From Mesorhizobium sp. ES1-1 (GTDB lineage: Bacteria > Pseudomonadota > Alphaproteobacteria > Rhizobiales > Rhizobiaceae): DNA of 64,000 nt. Below are positions 24,410 to 32,860 of this stretch, in pieces (positions within the stretch are counted from its first letter, which is position 1; every line of letters begins with the position of its first letter). A program made the position numbers and the translations under genes. The notes beneath the pieces were generated by a model that saw only the letters and a list, made by a program, of their open reading frames with translations, was not told where the DNA came from and did not search any database. Where the stretch lies: positions 310,001 to 374,000 of the forward strand of contig NZ_JAIUGX010000001.1 of assembly GCF_020164785.1 (NCBI RefSeq). Direction: 5' to 3'.

Positions 24410-25549
24410 TCATTGCGGCCATGAGTAGACACGGCGCAGCGGGTCGTACCGGGCTGCTTCCAGTGCAGCCGGCGTGAACATGTTTCCCTTCGACAGGGAA
24501 CGGTTTGCCGCATAGTCGCCGGACAGGGCCTGGCAGCGATCGGTGATCGGGCGGATACGCTTCTCCCACGCGACCAGCGCATCCTCTACCGAGGAGTCTT
24601 CCACTAGGTTCTGGGACAGGCTGAACGCGTTGACCATCGCACAGCCGGCGCCTTGCGCGAGAGCCGGACACATAGCGTGCGCGGCATCGCCCACGAGCGC
24701 AACCTTGCCTCTCGTCCAGCTGTCCAGCTTGGTCGTTTCGTACTTGTCGTACCTGGCCGTCTGAAGCTTCGCCGCCTCGATCAGGCATGGCTCGAGGAAA
24801 GGAAACATCTCGACCCATACTTCGAGATCGATTGGAACGCGGGAGCCACGAGGGTCTGCGGCCGGAGCCATCAGCCCCAGGTAAAGCTCGTTCTCGTTGC
24901 AGGGCGAGTAGAGGATGCGCTGGACGCGCGGCCAGAAGTTCCACATGTCGATGGTGTTGTCCCATTCGCCATGACCGAGCTCCTTTTTCATGCGCGGGAC
25001 GATCAGCCGGATAAGGCCGTCCTTGGACACCCAGCGGTCCTGGACGAAACCGATCGAGTCCCTGACCTTGGAACCGACGCCATCCGCGCCGACGATCAAG
25101 TCCGCTTCGAGAACCTCGCCGCTCTGCAGTGTCACGCGTCCCGCCGGATCGGCAGCGACGGCTTCGGAATTGACCCTTATATCGACACCAACGGCACGGG
25201 CGCGGTTGACGAGTGCGTTGTGGAGGTGGCTGCGCGTCATGATCCGCCAGGGCAGGCCATTGAACGTTTCCTTGGAAACCGACTTGTTATGCATCCAGGT
25301 CTCGTAGGTGGGAGGCGTGTGTGAGCCTTCGAGAACCTCGTCCAGCGCGCCTAGCCCTTCCAGCACGCGCAAGCCGTTATGCCAGAGGTAGATGCCTGCG
25401 CCGAACGCCCGCAGTTCCGCGCTCTTTTCATGCAAGCGGACATCCCATCCGTTCTGCTTCAGGGCGATGGCCGTGGTCAGACCGGCGAAGCCGCCGCCGG
25501 CGACCTCAGCCCGACGCGTTCTGCCGGAAGTTGTGTTCACGTTGGCCAT
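24410..25549 (-). CDS. 2-methyl-3-hydroxypyridine-5-carboxylate oxygenase (MHPCO)
   Basis: An aromatic-hydroxylase-type flavoprotein of 379 residues, the exact length of the M. loti enzyme: FAD dinucleotide motif VAGGGFAGLTTAIAL, the DG motif in LIVGADGVGSKVRDSIG, and the GD motif VALVGDAAHAMCPALAQG. It hydroxylates and opens the pyridine ring to 2-(acetamidomethylene)succinate using O2 and NAD(P)H, the key step of the pathway (EC 1.14.13.242). ATG 25549 is chosen over 25567 because AGGATC lies 8 bases upstream. The AAMS hydrolase gene precedes it by 71 bases. Confidence 0.95.
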   Translation of the reverse strand: MANVNTTSGRTRRAEVAGGGFAGLTTAIALKQNGWDVRLHEKSAELRAFGAGIYLWHNGLRVLEGLGALDEVLEGSHTPPTYETWMHNKSVSKETFNGLPWRIMTRSHLHNALVNRARAVGVDIRVNSEAVAADPAGRVTLQSGEVLEADLIVGADGVGSKVRDSIGFVQDRWVSKDGLIRLIVPRMKKELGHGEWDNTIDMWNFWPRVQRILYSPCNENELYLGLMAPAADPRGSRVPIDLEVWVEMFPFLEPCLIEAAKLQTARYDKYETTKLDSWTRGKVALVGDAAHAMCPALAQGAGCAMVNAFSLSQNLVEDSSVEDALVAWEKRIRPITDRCQALSGDYAANRSLSKGNMFTPAALEAARYDPLRRVYSWPQ

Positions 25550-25620
25550 GTTTTGATCCTGCTGCATTCAATGGATGACTTGGCTAGGGAAGGCACTTGG
25601 CAAGGGACGGCGTTCGGCCG

Positions 25621-26445
25621 TCAGGCGTCTATGAAATTCGTGATCGCTTTCAGCGTGGTCTCAGGAGAGACCTCGTTGACGTAATGGTCGGCGCCAGGGA
25701 CGACGACGACAGGCAGGTCGGGGCGCAGCCGGCTTGTCTTGGCAAGCGCCGCCGGCGAAACCAGCTTGCTGGCCTCGCCTCGAACGATGAGAACAGGTCT
25801 GCTGACGTCCCGATAGGCACCCGCCAGGTCGGCCCGAAGGCCCCTTGCGGTCTGCGCCATGGCGGTCGGGGACGCGAGCGGCCGCAACCCGCCTTCGGTC
25901 GGCTGATAGCCGCTTGCAGCCCTGACCTTGATCGCGTCTGCGGGAATGTTCGGATAACGGGCTGCCAGATAGGCTTCGATTGCCGCTATGTCTTTGAAAA
26001 GCTGGTCACCGGCGTTCACGCGCGCTTCGAGCGCATCGAAGGCCTCGGCTTCGATGAACGGCGTGAAATCGATGGCGACCACGGACCGCACAAGATCCGG
26101 ATATCTGGCGGCGGCCGTAACCGAATTCCTGGCACCAAGCGAGTGTCCCACAAGGATGGCGCGGCCACGGTCGAGCGTCCGGATCAGGCCGGCGATATCA
26201 TCGGCGTAGTCACCAGCCTCATAGCCGACTTCCGGCTTATCGCTGCGGCCGTGTCCCCTTTGGTCAACCGCAACGGTCGTGAAACGATCGGACAATTTTT
26301 CCATCAACGGCCCGAAGACCGCCGAGTTGGACGTGATTCCATGGAAGAACAGCATCAGCGGGCCGCTGCCCGACTCTCGGACGTTCAGGCTGATGTGCCC
26401 GATGTCGATGCGTCGCGATTGCGAATGGCCGGAAAGCCCATCCAT
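25621..26445 (-). CDS. (E)-2-(acetamidomethylene)succinate hydrolase (AAMS hydrolase)
   Basis: An alpha/beta hydrolase of 274 residues with nucleophile elbow GHSLGA (Ser102), oxyanion HG at 35-36, and the catalytic His in VPGADHYVNEV. In M. loti this enzyme converts the ring-opening product to succinate semialdehyde, acetate, ammonia and CO2 (EC 3.5.1.29). It is the first gene of the minus-strand catabolic cluster. AAGGA is 8 bases before ATG, and a FadR-type palindrome lies 67-81 bases upstream. Confidence 0.9.
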   Translation of the reverse strand: MDGLSGHSQSRRIDIGHISLNVRESGSGPLMLFFHGITSNSAVFGPLMEKLSDRFTTVAVDQRGHGRSDKPEVGYEAGDYADDIAGLIRTLDRGRAILVGHSLGARNSVTAAARYPDLVRSVVAIDFTPFIEAEAFDALEARVNAGDQLFKDIAAIEAYLAARYPNIPADAIKVRAASGYQPTEGGLRPLASPTAMAQTARGLRADLAGAYRDVSRPVLIVRGEASKLVSPAALAKTSRLRPDLPVVVVPGADHYVNEVSPETTLKAITNFIDA

Positions 26446-26511
26446 GTTTACGATCCTTGCCGCTGCCGGTCTGCTGCAAAAGGATCATAGGAGGCCGATG
26501 GTCGTCAAGCG

Positions 26512-26526
26512 GATTGTCAGACAATC
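26512..26526. promoter_or_regulatory. FadR-type GntR operator in the divergent B6 promoter region
   Basis: A perfect 15-bp palindrome, GATTGTC-A-GACAATC. Its core TTGTCAGACAA (26514-26524) matches the TNGTNNNACNA consensus of FadR-type GntR regulators at every fixed position. A second, looser inverted repeat (TTTGAC at 26541-26546, GTCAAA at 26556-26561) follows. It lies between the regulator gene and the catabolic operon, next to a candidate -35 (TTGACG on the minus strand, 26503-26508). Confidence 0.75.
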
Positions 26527-26616
26527 TTGAAATTTGACAATTTGACCATCCGGCTGTCAAAGTCGGACACCAGGGCGTACCATTCAACGAGTCGAACGAG
26601 CCCGCGAGACCGATCC

Positions 26617-27288
26617 ATGCCAGTCGATATGAATTTGCGAATCTCGCCCCGAACCGTGCAGCAGGAAACCGTAGACAAGTTGCGTCTGGCTATCTTCTCC
26701 GGCTTGTTCCAGCCGGGAAGCCGGTTGATCGAGAGCCAGCTATGCACACAGCTCGGCATCAGCCGCCCGTCCCTGAGAGAAGCTCTGCGCAGCCTGGAGG
26801 CGGAGCGCCTGATCGAGATCGTTCCCAACCGCGGGCCCTCGATACCGGCGCTATCGTGGGAGGTGGCGACCGCCATCTATGAAGTTCGCGAATTATTGGA
26901 AGTCGAGGCAGCGGGACGATGTGCCTTGAGGATTTCCGCCGAACGGCTGCGTGAGCTGGAGCGATCCCTGTCGGCATTCGAATTGGCGGCATCCAGCAAC
27001 GACAGTCTGGCACAGGTCACGACGGCGGCGGATTTCTATTCGATCATACTCGCCAACTGCGGGAATCCGGTGCTGGAAGAAGTGCATCGCGGCTTGGTAG
27101 CCAGGATAAGTTTCTTTCGAGGACGGTCGATGTCCCTTGACGGCAGGGCGCAGAGCAGCCTGACCGAGATGAGAGAGATTTACGAGGCCATTGCCGCCGG
27201 CGACGAGAAAGCCGCACGCAAGGCCTCCAGGCAGCACGTCCTGAAGGCAAAGGCCGCCGCGAAGAGATCCATGGACAGCGCAACCTGA
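26617..27288 (+). CDS. GntR-family regulator (FadR subfamily, FCD domain)
   Basis: A protein of 223 residues. A winged helix at about 10-75 (QLCTQLGISRPSLREALRSLE) is followed by an all-helical FCD ligand-binding domain (about 90-215, RELLEVEAAG and the DFYSIILANCGN helix). It is divergent from the catabolic operon and directly upstream of pyridoxine 4-oxidase. The sequence context makes it the likely local repressor, with a B6 catabolite as inducer. The start ATG 26617 (MPVDMNL) is the first ATG of the frame; a TTG at 26527 would place the operator at the start codon and add a non-conserved tail. Confidence 0.88.
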   Translation: MPVDMNLRISPRTVQQETVDKLRLAIFSGLFQPGSRLIESQLCTQLGISRPSLREALRSLEAERLIEIVPNRGPSIPALSWEVATAIYEVRELLEVEAAGRCALRISAERLRELERSLSAFELAASSNDSLAQVTTAADFYSIILANCGNPVLEEVHRGLVARISFFRGRSMSLDGRAQSSLTEMREIYEAIAAGDEKAARKASRQHVLKAKAAAKRSMDSAT

Positions 27289-27398
27289 CTCGTCGAACAC
27301 CGATCCGCGTCTGACGGCGCGTCCCCGCGCAGATCGATACGCAAGGCCTTGGTCCCGCTGAGGCCGGCAATGAAGAACGCAAGCTCCCGGATGGAGGG

Positions 27399-28976
27399 AT
27401 GATGACCACTGCCAACGATGGCCTTCGTTCGAGCTACGATCTTGTCATTGTCGGTGGCGGCTCCGCCGGAGCATTGCTCGCGGCACGTTTGAGCGAGGAG
27501 CCGGGCCGGCATGTCCTGCTGATCGAGGCCGGCGGAGAAGCGACGGATCCCGACATCTGGAACCCTGCCGCATGGCCGATGCTGCAAGGTCGCGACTACG
27601 ATTGGGACTACCGCACCGAGCCGCAAGCCGGAACCGCGGGACGGGTGCATCGCTGGGCGCGCGGGCGTTTGATCGGCGGCTCGAGTTGCCTGCACGCGAT
27701 GGGCTACATGCGCGGCCATCCTTCGGACTACGAGGCTTGGGCCGACGCGGCCGGCGATCGCCGGTGGAGTTGGGAGGGCCTTCTTCCGGCCTTCCGGGCG
27801 ATCGAAGACCATCCGCTCGGTGGTGACGGCATCCAGGGCAAGGGAGGCCCGCTACCTGTCTATTTGCCCGCGGAAGAAGTCAGCCCGGTCGCTCGCGCCT
27901 TTATCGAGGCAGGTGCGTCCTTGGGCCTGCCCCGGCTCCAGGGCCATAACAGCGGCGAGATGATTGGCGTTACCCCCAATTCGCTGAACATCCGGGCGGG
28001 CCGCCGGGTGACGGTGGCGGACGCATGGCTCACCCCGGTCGTCCGCGGGCGGGCAAACCTGACCATCGTCACGGGTTCGCGGGTGCGACGGCTGACACTC
28101 GAAGGCAATCAGGTCCGCGGCTTGGAAATCGTGGGGCGACAGGGCCCGGCCGAAGCCTGTGCTGATCAGGTGATCCTTTGCGCGGGAGCGCTGGAAAGCC
28201 CGGCTCTGCTGATGCGCTCCGGTATAGGTCCGCGAGACGTTCTCAACGCAGCGGGTGTCGATTGCCTGCTCGACATTGCCGGGGTCGGTCGAAACCTCCA
28301 GGACCACCTGCTTGGCGCCGGCAACCTTTACGCCGCGCGCAAGCCGGTCCCTCCATCGCGGCTGCAGCATTCCGAATCAATGGCCTACATGCGCGCCGGC
28401 GACTTCGCCGCCGGCGGCCAGCCTGAAATCGTTGTCGGTTGCGGCATCGCCCCGATCGTGTCCGAACGCTTCCAAGCGCCTGCAGCCGGCACGGCCTACA
28501 CGCTGCTGTTCGGAATCACCCATCCGACGAGCCGCGGCAGCGTTCGCATAAGCGGGCCTGAGTTCGGGGATCGATTGATCATCGACCCGGCATACTTGCA
28601 AACTGGCCGGGACCGCGAGCTGTTTCGCCAAGCTCTCGAGGCAGCACGGGCAATCGGGCATAGAGATGAACTCGCCAGTTGGCGAGAGCGCGAACTCCTG
28701 CCAAGCGCCCTGAACAGTGCGGCCGAGATGGACGACTTCATCGCGCAGTCGGTCATCACACACCATCATCCCTGCGGTACTTGCAGGATGGGAAAGGACG
28801 CGGACGCCGTTGTCGATGCAGATCTACGGCTCAAAGCGCTCGACAATCTTTTTGTGGTGGACGCGTCGATCATGCCCAACCTTACCGCAGGGCCGATTCA
28901 TGCTGCGGTCCTCGCGATCGCCGAGACCTTCGCTCGACGGTACCGGGACCCGGACAATGTTGGCCCGAGGGGCTGA
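27399..28976 (+). CDS. Pyridoxine 4-oxidase (GMC oxidoreductase)
   Basis: A FAD-dependent GMC oxidase of 525 residues: IVGGGSAGALLAARLS near the N-terminus, RGRLIGGSSCLHAMGYMRG signature 1, CAGALESPALLMRSGIG signature 2, and THHHPCGTCRMG (His455-457), the region of the two active-site histidines known in the M. loti enzyme. It oxidises pyridoxine to pyridoxal with O2 (EC 1.1.3.12), the entry reaction. GGAGGG immediately precedes tandem ATGs at 27399 and 27402; either may be used. It lies 110 bases downstream of the regulator on the same strand. Choline dehydrogenase is the usual automatic miscall. Confidence 0.88.
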   Translation: MMTTANDGLRSSYDLVIVGGGSAGALLAARLSEEPGRHVLLIEAGGEATDPDIWNPAAWPMLQGRDYDWDYRTEPQAGTAGRVHRWARGRLIGGSSCLHAMGYMRGHPSDYEAWADAAGDRRWSWEGLLPAFRAIEDHPLGGDGIQGKGGPLPVYLPAEEVSPVARAFIEAGASLGLPRLQGHNSGEMIGVTPNSLNIRAGRRVTVADAWLTPVVRGRANLTIVTGSRVRRLTLEGNQVRGLEIVGRQGPAEACADQVILCAGALESPALLMRSGIGPRDVLNAAGVDCLLDIAGVGRNLQDHLLGAGNLYAARKPVPPSRLQHSESMAYMRAGDFAAGGQPEIVVGCGIAPIVSERFQAPAAGTAYTLLFGITHPTSRGSVRISGPEFGDRLIIDPAYLQTGRDRELFRQALEAARAIGHRDELASWRERELLPSALNSAAEMDDFIAQSVITHHHPCGTCRMGKDADAVVDADLRLKALDNLFVVDASIMPNLTAGPIHAAVLAIAETFARRYRDPDNVGPRG

Positions 28977-29140
28977 TGTTCTGGACCGGTCAGTTCATCA
29001 TTCCCCGCACTGAACTGATCCTTCGCGACAAGGAAACGGACGACGACCTTCGACTCATCTTCGCCCCCCCGGCTCCTCCTCGGCGGAGCCCGGCCGAAGC
29101 ATCGGCGACCGCAAAATACTGTACGCTCAAGAGAAGCTAA
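28976..29140 (+). CDS. Possible 54-residue ORF overlapping the pyridoxine oxidase stop
   Basis: The ATG at 28976 overlaps the TGA of pyridoxine 4-oxidase (TGATG) and GAGGGG lies 3 bases upstream, a layout typical of translational coupling. The product, beginning MFWTGQFIIPRTELILRDKE, matches nothing I know, and its second half is Pro/Ala-rich. It could be the degraded head of a lost gene. Confidence 0.3.
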   Translation: MFWTGQFIIPRTELILRDKETDDDLRLIFAPPAPPRRSPAEASATAKYCTLKRS

Positions 29141-29388
29141 CCCGATGTTGAAGGCCCATTCTGTCAGGCGCCGATCGGCGTGACGAAACAAGGTGTCGCC
29201 GCAAGAAACTAACACGACAGTTCGGATGCCCGCACCGGAAATCAACTGGCTTGAGCCTCATCGGAGACAGCCCCATTCCCTTGCCTATAATTCATCAGCT
29301 GTTTATCGGTATAGGTAGTGCCTCTGGAGGTCTGCCCGGACCTCTCGTTTGCAATGCTAGGCGCATATCCTTTGTGACTAGGCATCCG
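29141..29388. other. Gap between B6 cluster and glycan island
   Basis: With the doubtful small ORF before it, about 410 bases separate the pyridoxine oxidase stop (28976) from the next firm start (29389). From about 29240 the composition becomes more AT-rich, and the promoter of the glycan genes is probably here. No repeat, RNA gene or clear terminator was seen. Confidence 0.5.
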
Positions 29389-30438
29389 ATGAAAAAAGCG
29401 TATTTGCCTGCGGCAGCGACCGTGAGGGTTGCGGTCGTTCTGCCCTGCTACCGTGTGAAAGCACGCGTTCTTTCGGTCCTTGAACAAATCGGGCCAGAAG
29501 TCGATAAGATCTACATAGTAGACGATGCATGCCCTGAGGGATCAGGAGCATTTGTTGCGGAACAGACGAGAGACGCGCGCGTCAAGGTGTTGGCTCATCC
29601 CCACAACTTGGGAGTTGGTGGCGCAACGCTGACGGGAATGCGTGCGGCTGTGGCCGACGGCGCCGACATTGTCGTAAAGATGGACGCGGATGGGCAGATG
29701 GACCCAGCGCTGATCCCGAACTTCGTGGGCGTCATTGCCGCCGGCGAAGCCGACTACGCCAAGGGCAATCGGTTCTTCGAAACGGAAAGCGTGGCTGCTA
29801 TGCCGATCGTCCGTCTGATCGGCAACGCGGGGCTTTCCTTCCTTGGCAAGTTCTCGACCGGCTACTGGCAAACCATGGATCCTACGAACGGATTTCTGGC
29901 CATCCATGCGAGCGTGGTGGAGCTGTTACCGATGAAGAAGATTGCTACACGCTATTTTTTTGAATCCGACCTTCTGTTCCGGCTTTCTGTCCTTGGCGCC
30001 AAAGTGGTCGACGTGCCTATGATAGCGAAGTACGGCGATGAGATCAGTGGGCTCGTTCCCCATCGCGAGATATTGCCGTTCGCGGCGGGCCATCTGCGAA
30101 ATTTCGGCAAGCGGATCCTCTACAATTATTTCATTCGTGGCTTCAGTGCCGCCTCGGTGGAATTAATCCTTGGATTTGGCCTACTCCTTTTTGGCACTGT
30201 GTTTGGCATTTCGAACTGGGGGGTGACGAGCCCGGCTTCGGCCGGCACGGTGATGCTCGCGGCACTGCCCGTTATCGTGGGTTGCCAATTGCTTTTGGCA
30301 GCGCTGAACTACGATATCCAGTCTGTGCCACGCACGGCACTTCATCCGCGCTTGCGCCGTCCGCCGCGCAAGACTTCTTTGCGTCAAGACGACGCGCATC
30401 AGACCGCTGTGGGCTGGCACTCTGATGCGGACCCGTAG
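29389..30438 (+). CDS. Glycosyltransferase family 2, DPM/polyprenyl-phosphate type
   Basis: A protein of 349 residues. The GT-A domain (about 10-235) opens VRVAVVLPCYRVKARV, with IYIVDDACP and the metal-binding KMDADGQMDP. Two transmembrane helices follow (about 260-315, LILGFGLLLFGTVF and GTVMLAALPVIVG), as in dolichyl-phosphate-mannose or undecaprenyl-phosphate-glucose synthases. It probably charges polyprenyl phosphate with a sugar for a surface glycan. The start ATG 29389 is the first in frame giving a normal GT2 N-terminus. It overlaps the GtrA gene by 14 bases, and such pairs are common: synthase plus flippase. Confidence 0.85.
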   Translation: MKKAYLPAAATVRVAVVLPCYRVKARVLSVLEQIGPEVDKIYIVDDACPEGSGAFVAEQTRDARVKVLAHPHNLGVGGATLTGMRAAVADGADIVVKMDADGQMDPALIPNFVGVIAAGEADYAKGNRFFETESVAAMPIVRLIGNAGLSFLGKFSTGYWQTMDPTNGFLAIHASVVELLPMKKIATRYFFESDLLFRLSVLGAKVVDVPMIAKYGDEISGLVPHREILPFAAGHLRNFGKRILYNYFIRGFSAASVELILGFGLLLFGTVFGISNWGVTSPASAGTVMLAALPVIVGCQLLLAALNYDIQSVPRTALHPRLRRPPRKTSLRQDDAHQTAVGWHSDADP

Positions 30439-30856
30439 GGAGCGGATATCGGCCAAACTGGGGCAAGACTTGGATTCTCTCCTCGGTCGACGTGCACTCC
30501 GCTATCTCGTATCATCTGGAGGGACTTGGGTCGTAGATCTCGCCATCTTCTTGATGGCCTACCGCGCCATGCCGGTGCCTTTGGCTCTCCTACTCTCACG
30601 GCTTGCGGCCGCAGTTTTTGGATTTGGGGCGCACAAGTCCTTCTCGTTTCGGCGAACCGGCCGCCCCTCCTCGCTAGAGGTAGTAGGCTATGCCACGCTC
30701 GCGATTCTCAACTTTGCCATCGTTGCCACCGCTCTTTCCGTCTTCGCGTCCGAGGGCGAACTGTTCGTCTCCGCGCTCAAACTGGCGCTCGAGATGGCGC
30801 TGTTCGTGGTCAATTTTTTCCTGCTGCGCCGCCTTTTCCTTGGTAGCCAGAAATAG
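30425..30856 (+). CDS. GtrA-like membrane protein (putative lipid-linked sugar flippase)
   Basis: A protein of 143 residues with four hydrophobic helices and the GtrA opening RALRYLVSSGGTWVVDLAIF, plus FGFGAHKSFSFRR between helices 2 and 3. GtrA proteins are thought to flip polyprenyl-phosphate sugars made by the neighbouring GT2. It overlaps the GT2 gene by 14 bases, so the pair is likely co-translated. A MITE lies 60 bases downstream. Confidence 0.85.
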   Translation: MRTRRERISAKLGQDLDSLLGRRALRYLVSSGGTWVVDLAIFLMAYRAMPVPLALLLSRLAAAVFGFGAHKSFSFRRTGRPSSLEVVGYATLAILNFAIVATALSVFASEGELFVSALKLALEMALFVVNFFLLRRLFLGSQK

Positions 30857-30915
30857 GCACTGAGGCGCGGATGATGGACCTTTGAGGAATCGGATCGTAG
30901 CATGCCATCATGTTA

Positions 30916-31056
30916 GAGCCTGTTTGGAATGCGTCAGGATGCGGCGAAAATGGTGATTTCGAGAACCGGAGCGGAGCGTACGTTTGGGTAGGTGAGCGCC
31001 GGAAGCGCAGAAATCGCCATTTGCAGCCCGCCCTGGCGCAATTTCCAAACAGGCTC
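30916..31056. mobile_element. MITE with IS5-group-like ends and TTA target duplication
   Basis: A 141-bp element bounded by perfect 14-bp inverted repeats: GAGCCTGTTTGGAA at 30916-30929 and its complement at 31043-31056. The similarity continues inward to about 30 bp with one indel. TTA flanks both sides (30913-30915 and 31057-31059), the TNA duplication expected for IS1031-type elements of the IS5 family, whose ends also begin GAGCCTGTTT. There is no transposase inside, so it depends on an element elsewhere. It sits between the GtrA gene and the first sulfotransferase gene. Confidence 0.85.
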
Positions 31057-31103
31057 TTAGAGCAAGGTGGCGGGCTTTCTCTCTGTACGCAATGGAGGTG
31101 TGA

Positions 31104-32078
31104 TTGTTGGGTTCGTTGCGAAGGCGCCAAGCCTGTGTTGTGCTCGGAATGCATCGCAGCGGGACATCGGCGCTGGCCAATTTGCTCGCCTGCCTGGGGG
31201 CTGATTTGCCAATTGGCCTCAATCCGCCCGCGCCTGACAATCCAGAAGGATATTTCGAGTCGGCCGCGCTCGTCGCAATCCATGACGAGTTGCTGCGAGC
31301 CGGTGGCAGCGTTTGGTTCGACGTCAAGCCTTTCACGGTTAGTGCGGTGCCAGGAAATGCTGCCCGCGCGCTGATGCAGTCGATGGCCAAGGCGCTGGAG
31401 GCAGACTACTCGACGGCTGCCCTGCCGCTCATCAAGGATCCCCGCATGTGCCGCTTCTTCCCCTTATCCCGCGAGGTCCTCGCTGCGTCGGGGATGGAGT
31501 GTTCGGTGGTTTTGGCTTTGCGCCATCCCGCAGAAGTGGCCGCTTCCCTAGCAAGTCGCGACCAAATGTCGGCGACCTATTCCGGCCTCTTATGGGCACG
31601 CCATGTTATCAGTTCCGAGCGCGACAGCCGCGACCTGCCGAGGGTCACAATCTGTTATGACGACATGATGGCCGACTGGCGCTCGACAGCCGGGCTAATC
31701 AGGCGACTACCGGGATTGTGGCGGGCATCCGATCCAGAGCAACTGCCACTGAAGGCCAGCCTGCGGCACCACAACGGTCTTACAGCGATCGATACTTTCG
31801 GGCTCAGGCTGGGGCAGCCTTTGGAGGCTCTCTATTCGGCACTGAAGGCGCTTGCCGACAGTGACGGGGAGGAACAGCGTGCGCGCGTTGACGCTATCGC
31901 AGCCGACGTGCTGTCCGCCTCGGCCCGTGAGACTGCTCTCCTCGAAGCCGAATTCTTGCATAGACGTCTCTCGACAGCGAACCCGTTTTGGCGGTCGAGC
32001 GATCCTCGTGAAGATAGCGAGGCGCTTGCAGTGCTCTTCGACAGCCTGCATGCGAGCCCAGGACGTGACATTCGATGA
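31104..32078 (+). CDS. Sulfotransferase family protein
   Basis: A protein of 324 residues. The 5' PAPS loop is near the N-terminus (VVLGMHRSGTSALANLL); PDNPEGYFES and the 3' phosphate region VVLALRHPAEVAASLASRD are typical of bacterial sulfotransferases of surface glycans. TTG is the start (31104, or 31107), since GGAGGT lies 4-7 bases before and no ATG precedes the PAPS loop. Its end overlaps the next sulfotransferase gene (ATGA). It would move sulfate from PAPS to a sugar acceptor; the acceptor is unknown. Confidence 0.82.
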   Translation: MLGSLRRRQACVVLGMHRSGTSALANLLACLGADLPIGLNPPAPDNPEGYFESAALVAIHDELLRAGGSVWFDVKPFTVSAVPGNAARALMQSMAKALEADYSTAALPLIKDPRMCRFFPLSREVLAASGMECSVVLALRHPAEVAASLASRDQMSATYSGLLWARHVISSERDSRDLPRVTICYDDMMADWRSTAGLIRRLPGLWRASDPEQLPLKASLRHHNGLTAIDTFGLRLGQPLEALYSALKALADSDGEEQRARVDAIAADVLSASARETALLEAEFLHRRLSTANPFWRSSDPREDSEALAVLFDSLHASPGRDIR

Positions 32079-32860
32079 ACCAGAAGGTCGGCCTCTTTGT
32101 CGCCGGCGTCCAGAAGGCCGGGACGACAAGCCTCGACGCCTACCTGCGCATGCACCCCTCGTTGTGTGGCCCAATCATTAAGGAAACCCATTTCTTTGAT
32201 GATGAATCTATAGCATGGAACTCCCCGCCTTATGAACGCCTGCACGGCTTCTATCCGTCGTCTGGGAAGAGGGCGCTACGTTTTGAGGCTACACCCGTGA
32301 GCAGTTTCTGGGGGCCGTCGATGGCGCGGATCCGTCGATACAACCCGGGCGCTAGGATCGTTATTCTGCTGCGTGATCCAATTGCCAGGGCCTGGTCGCA
32401 TTGGTCTATGGAGGTTCATCGCGGCGCAGAGCGTTTCTCTTTTTCGGAAGCGATTACAGTTGGCCGAGGGCGTTTCGCGGCTGCCCCGCTCGGGCCGGAG
32501 TGGCGAGACTATTCGTATGTTGAGCGGGGATTCTATTTGGCCCAGATCCGTCGGGCGCTTCTGCTCTTTCCCCATTCGCAGTTGCTTTTTCTGGACTCGC
32601 GGTCGCTGGCGGAGGACGCAACTGGAACGCTGGCGCGAATCGCCGCGTTTGCAGGGATCGAGCCCTTTCCAAACGTCCCGGAAATGAGGGCTATGCCCAA
32701 TCCACGGCCGGGGGGAGGTCCCAGCGCTCGGGATACCGCTCTGTTGCGGGCGCTATTCGCGGACGACACGCGGGAAGCAGTGGCACTCGCCGGCATCGAT
32801 GCTCGTCACTGGCCAACGCTCGCTGACGGCGGCGATAGAGACATCTCGACCGAGCTATGA
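32075..32860 (+). CDS. Sulfotransferase (heparan-sulfate / NodH-like type)
   Basis: A protein of 261 residues with PAPS-binding loop FVAGVQKAGTTSLDAYLRMHP, KETHFFDD, and 3' phosphate site IVILLRDPIARAWSHW, the canonical Sulfotransfer_1 signature. It is coupled to the preceding sulfotransferase by ATGA overlap. Its last 55 bases overlap the convergent membrane-protein gene, an unusual arrangement consistent with a mosaic island. The acceptor sugar is unknown. Confidence 0.85.
   Translation: MNQKVGLFVAGVQKAGTTSLDAYLRMHPSLCGPIIKETHFFDDESIAWNSPPYERLHGFYPSSGKRALRFEATPVSSFWGPSMARIRRYNPGARIVILLRDPIARAWSHWSMEVHRGAERFSFSEAITVGRGRFAAAPLGPEWRDYSYVERGFYLAQIRRALLLFPHSQLLFLDSRSLAEDATGTLARIAAFAGIEPFPNVPEMRAMPNPRPGGGPSARDTALLRALFADDTREAVALAGIDARHWPTLADGGDRDISTEL

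Noticed and set aside
26534..26562. TTGACA at 26534 as a -35 box for the GntR gene
   Set aside because: At the usual 16-18 base spacing no acceptable -10 hexamer follows, so the promoter was not annotated.
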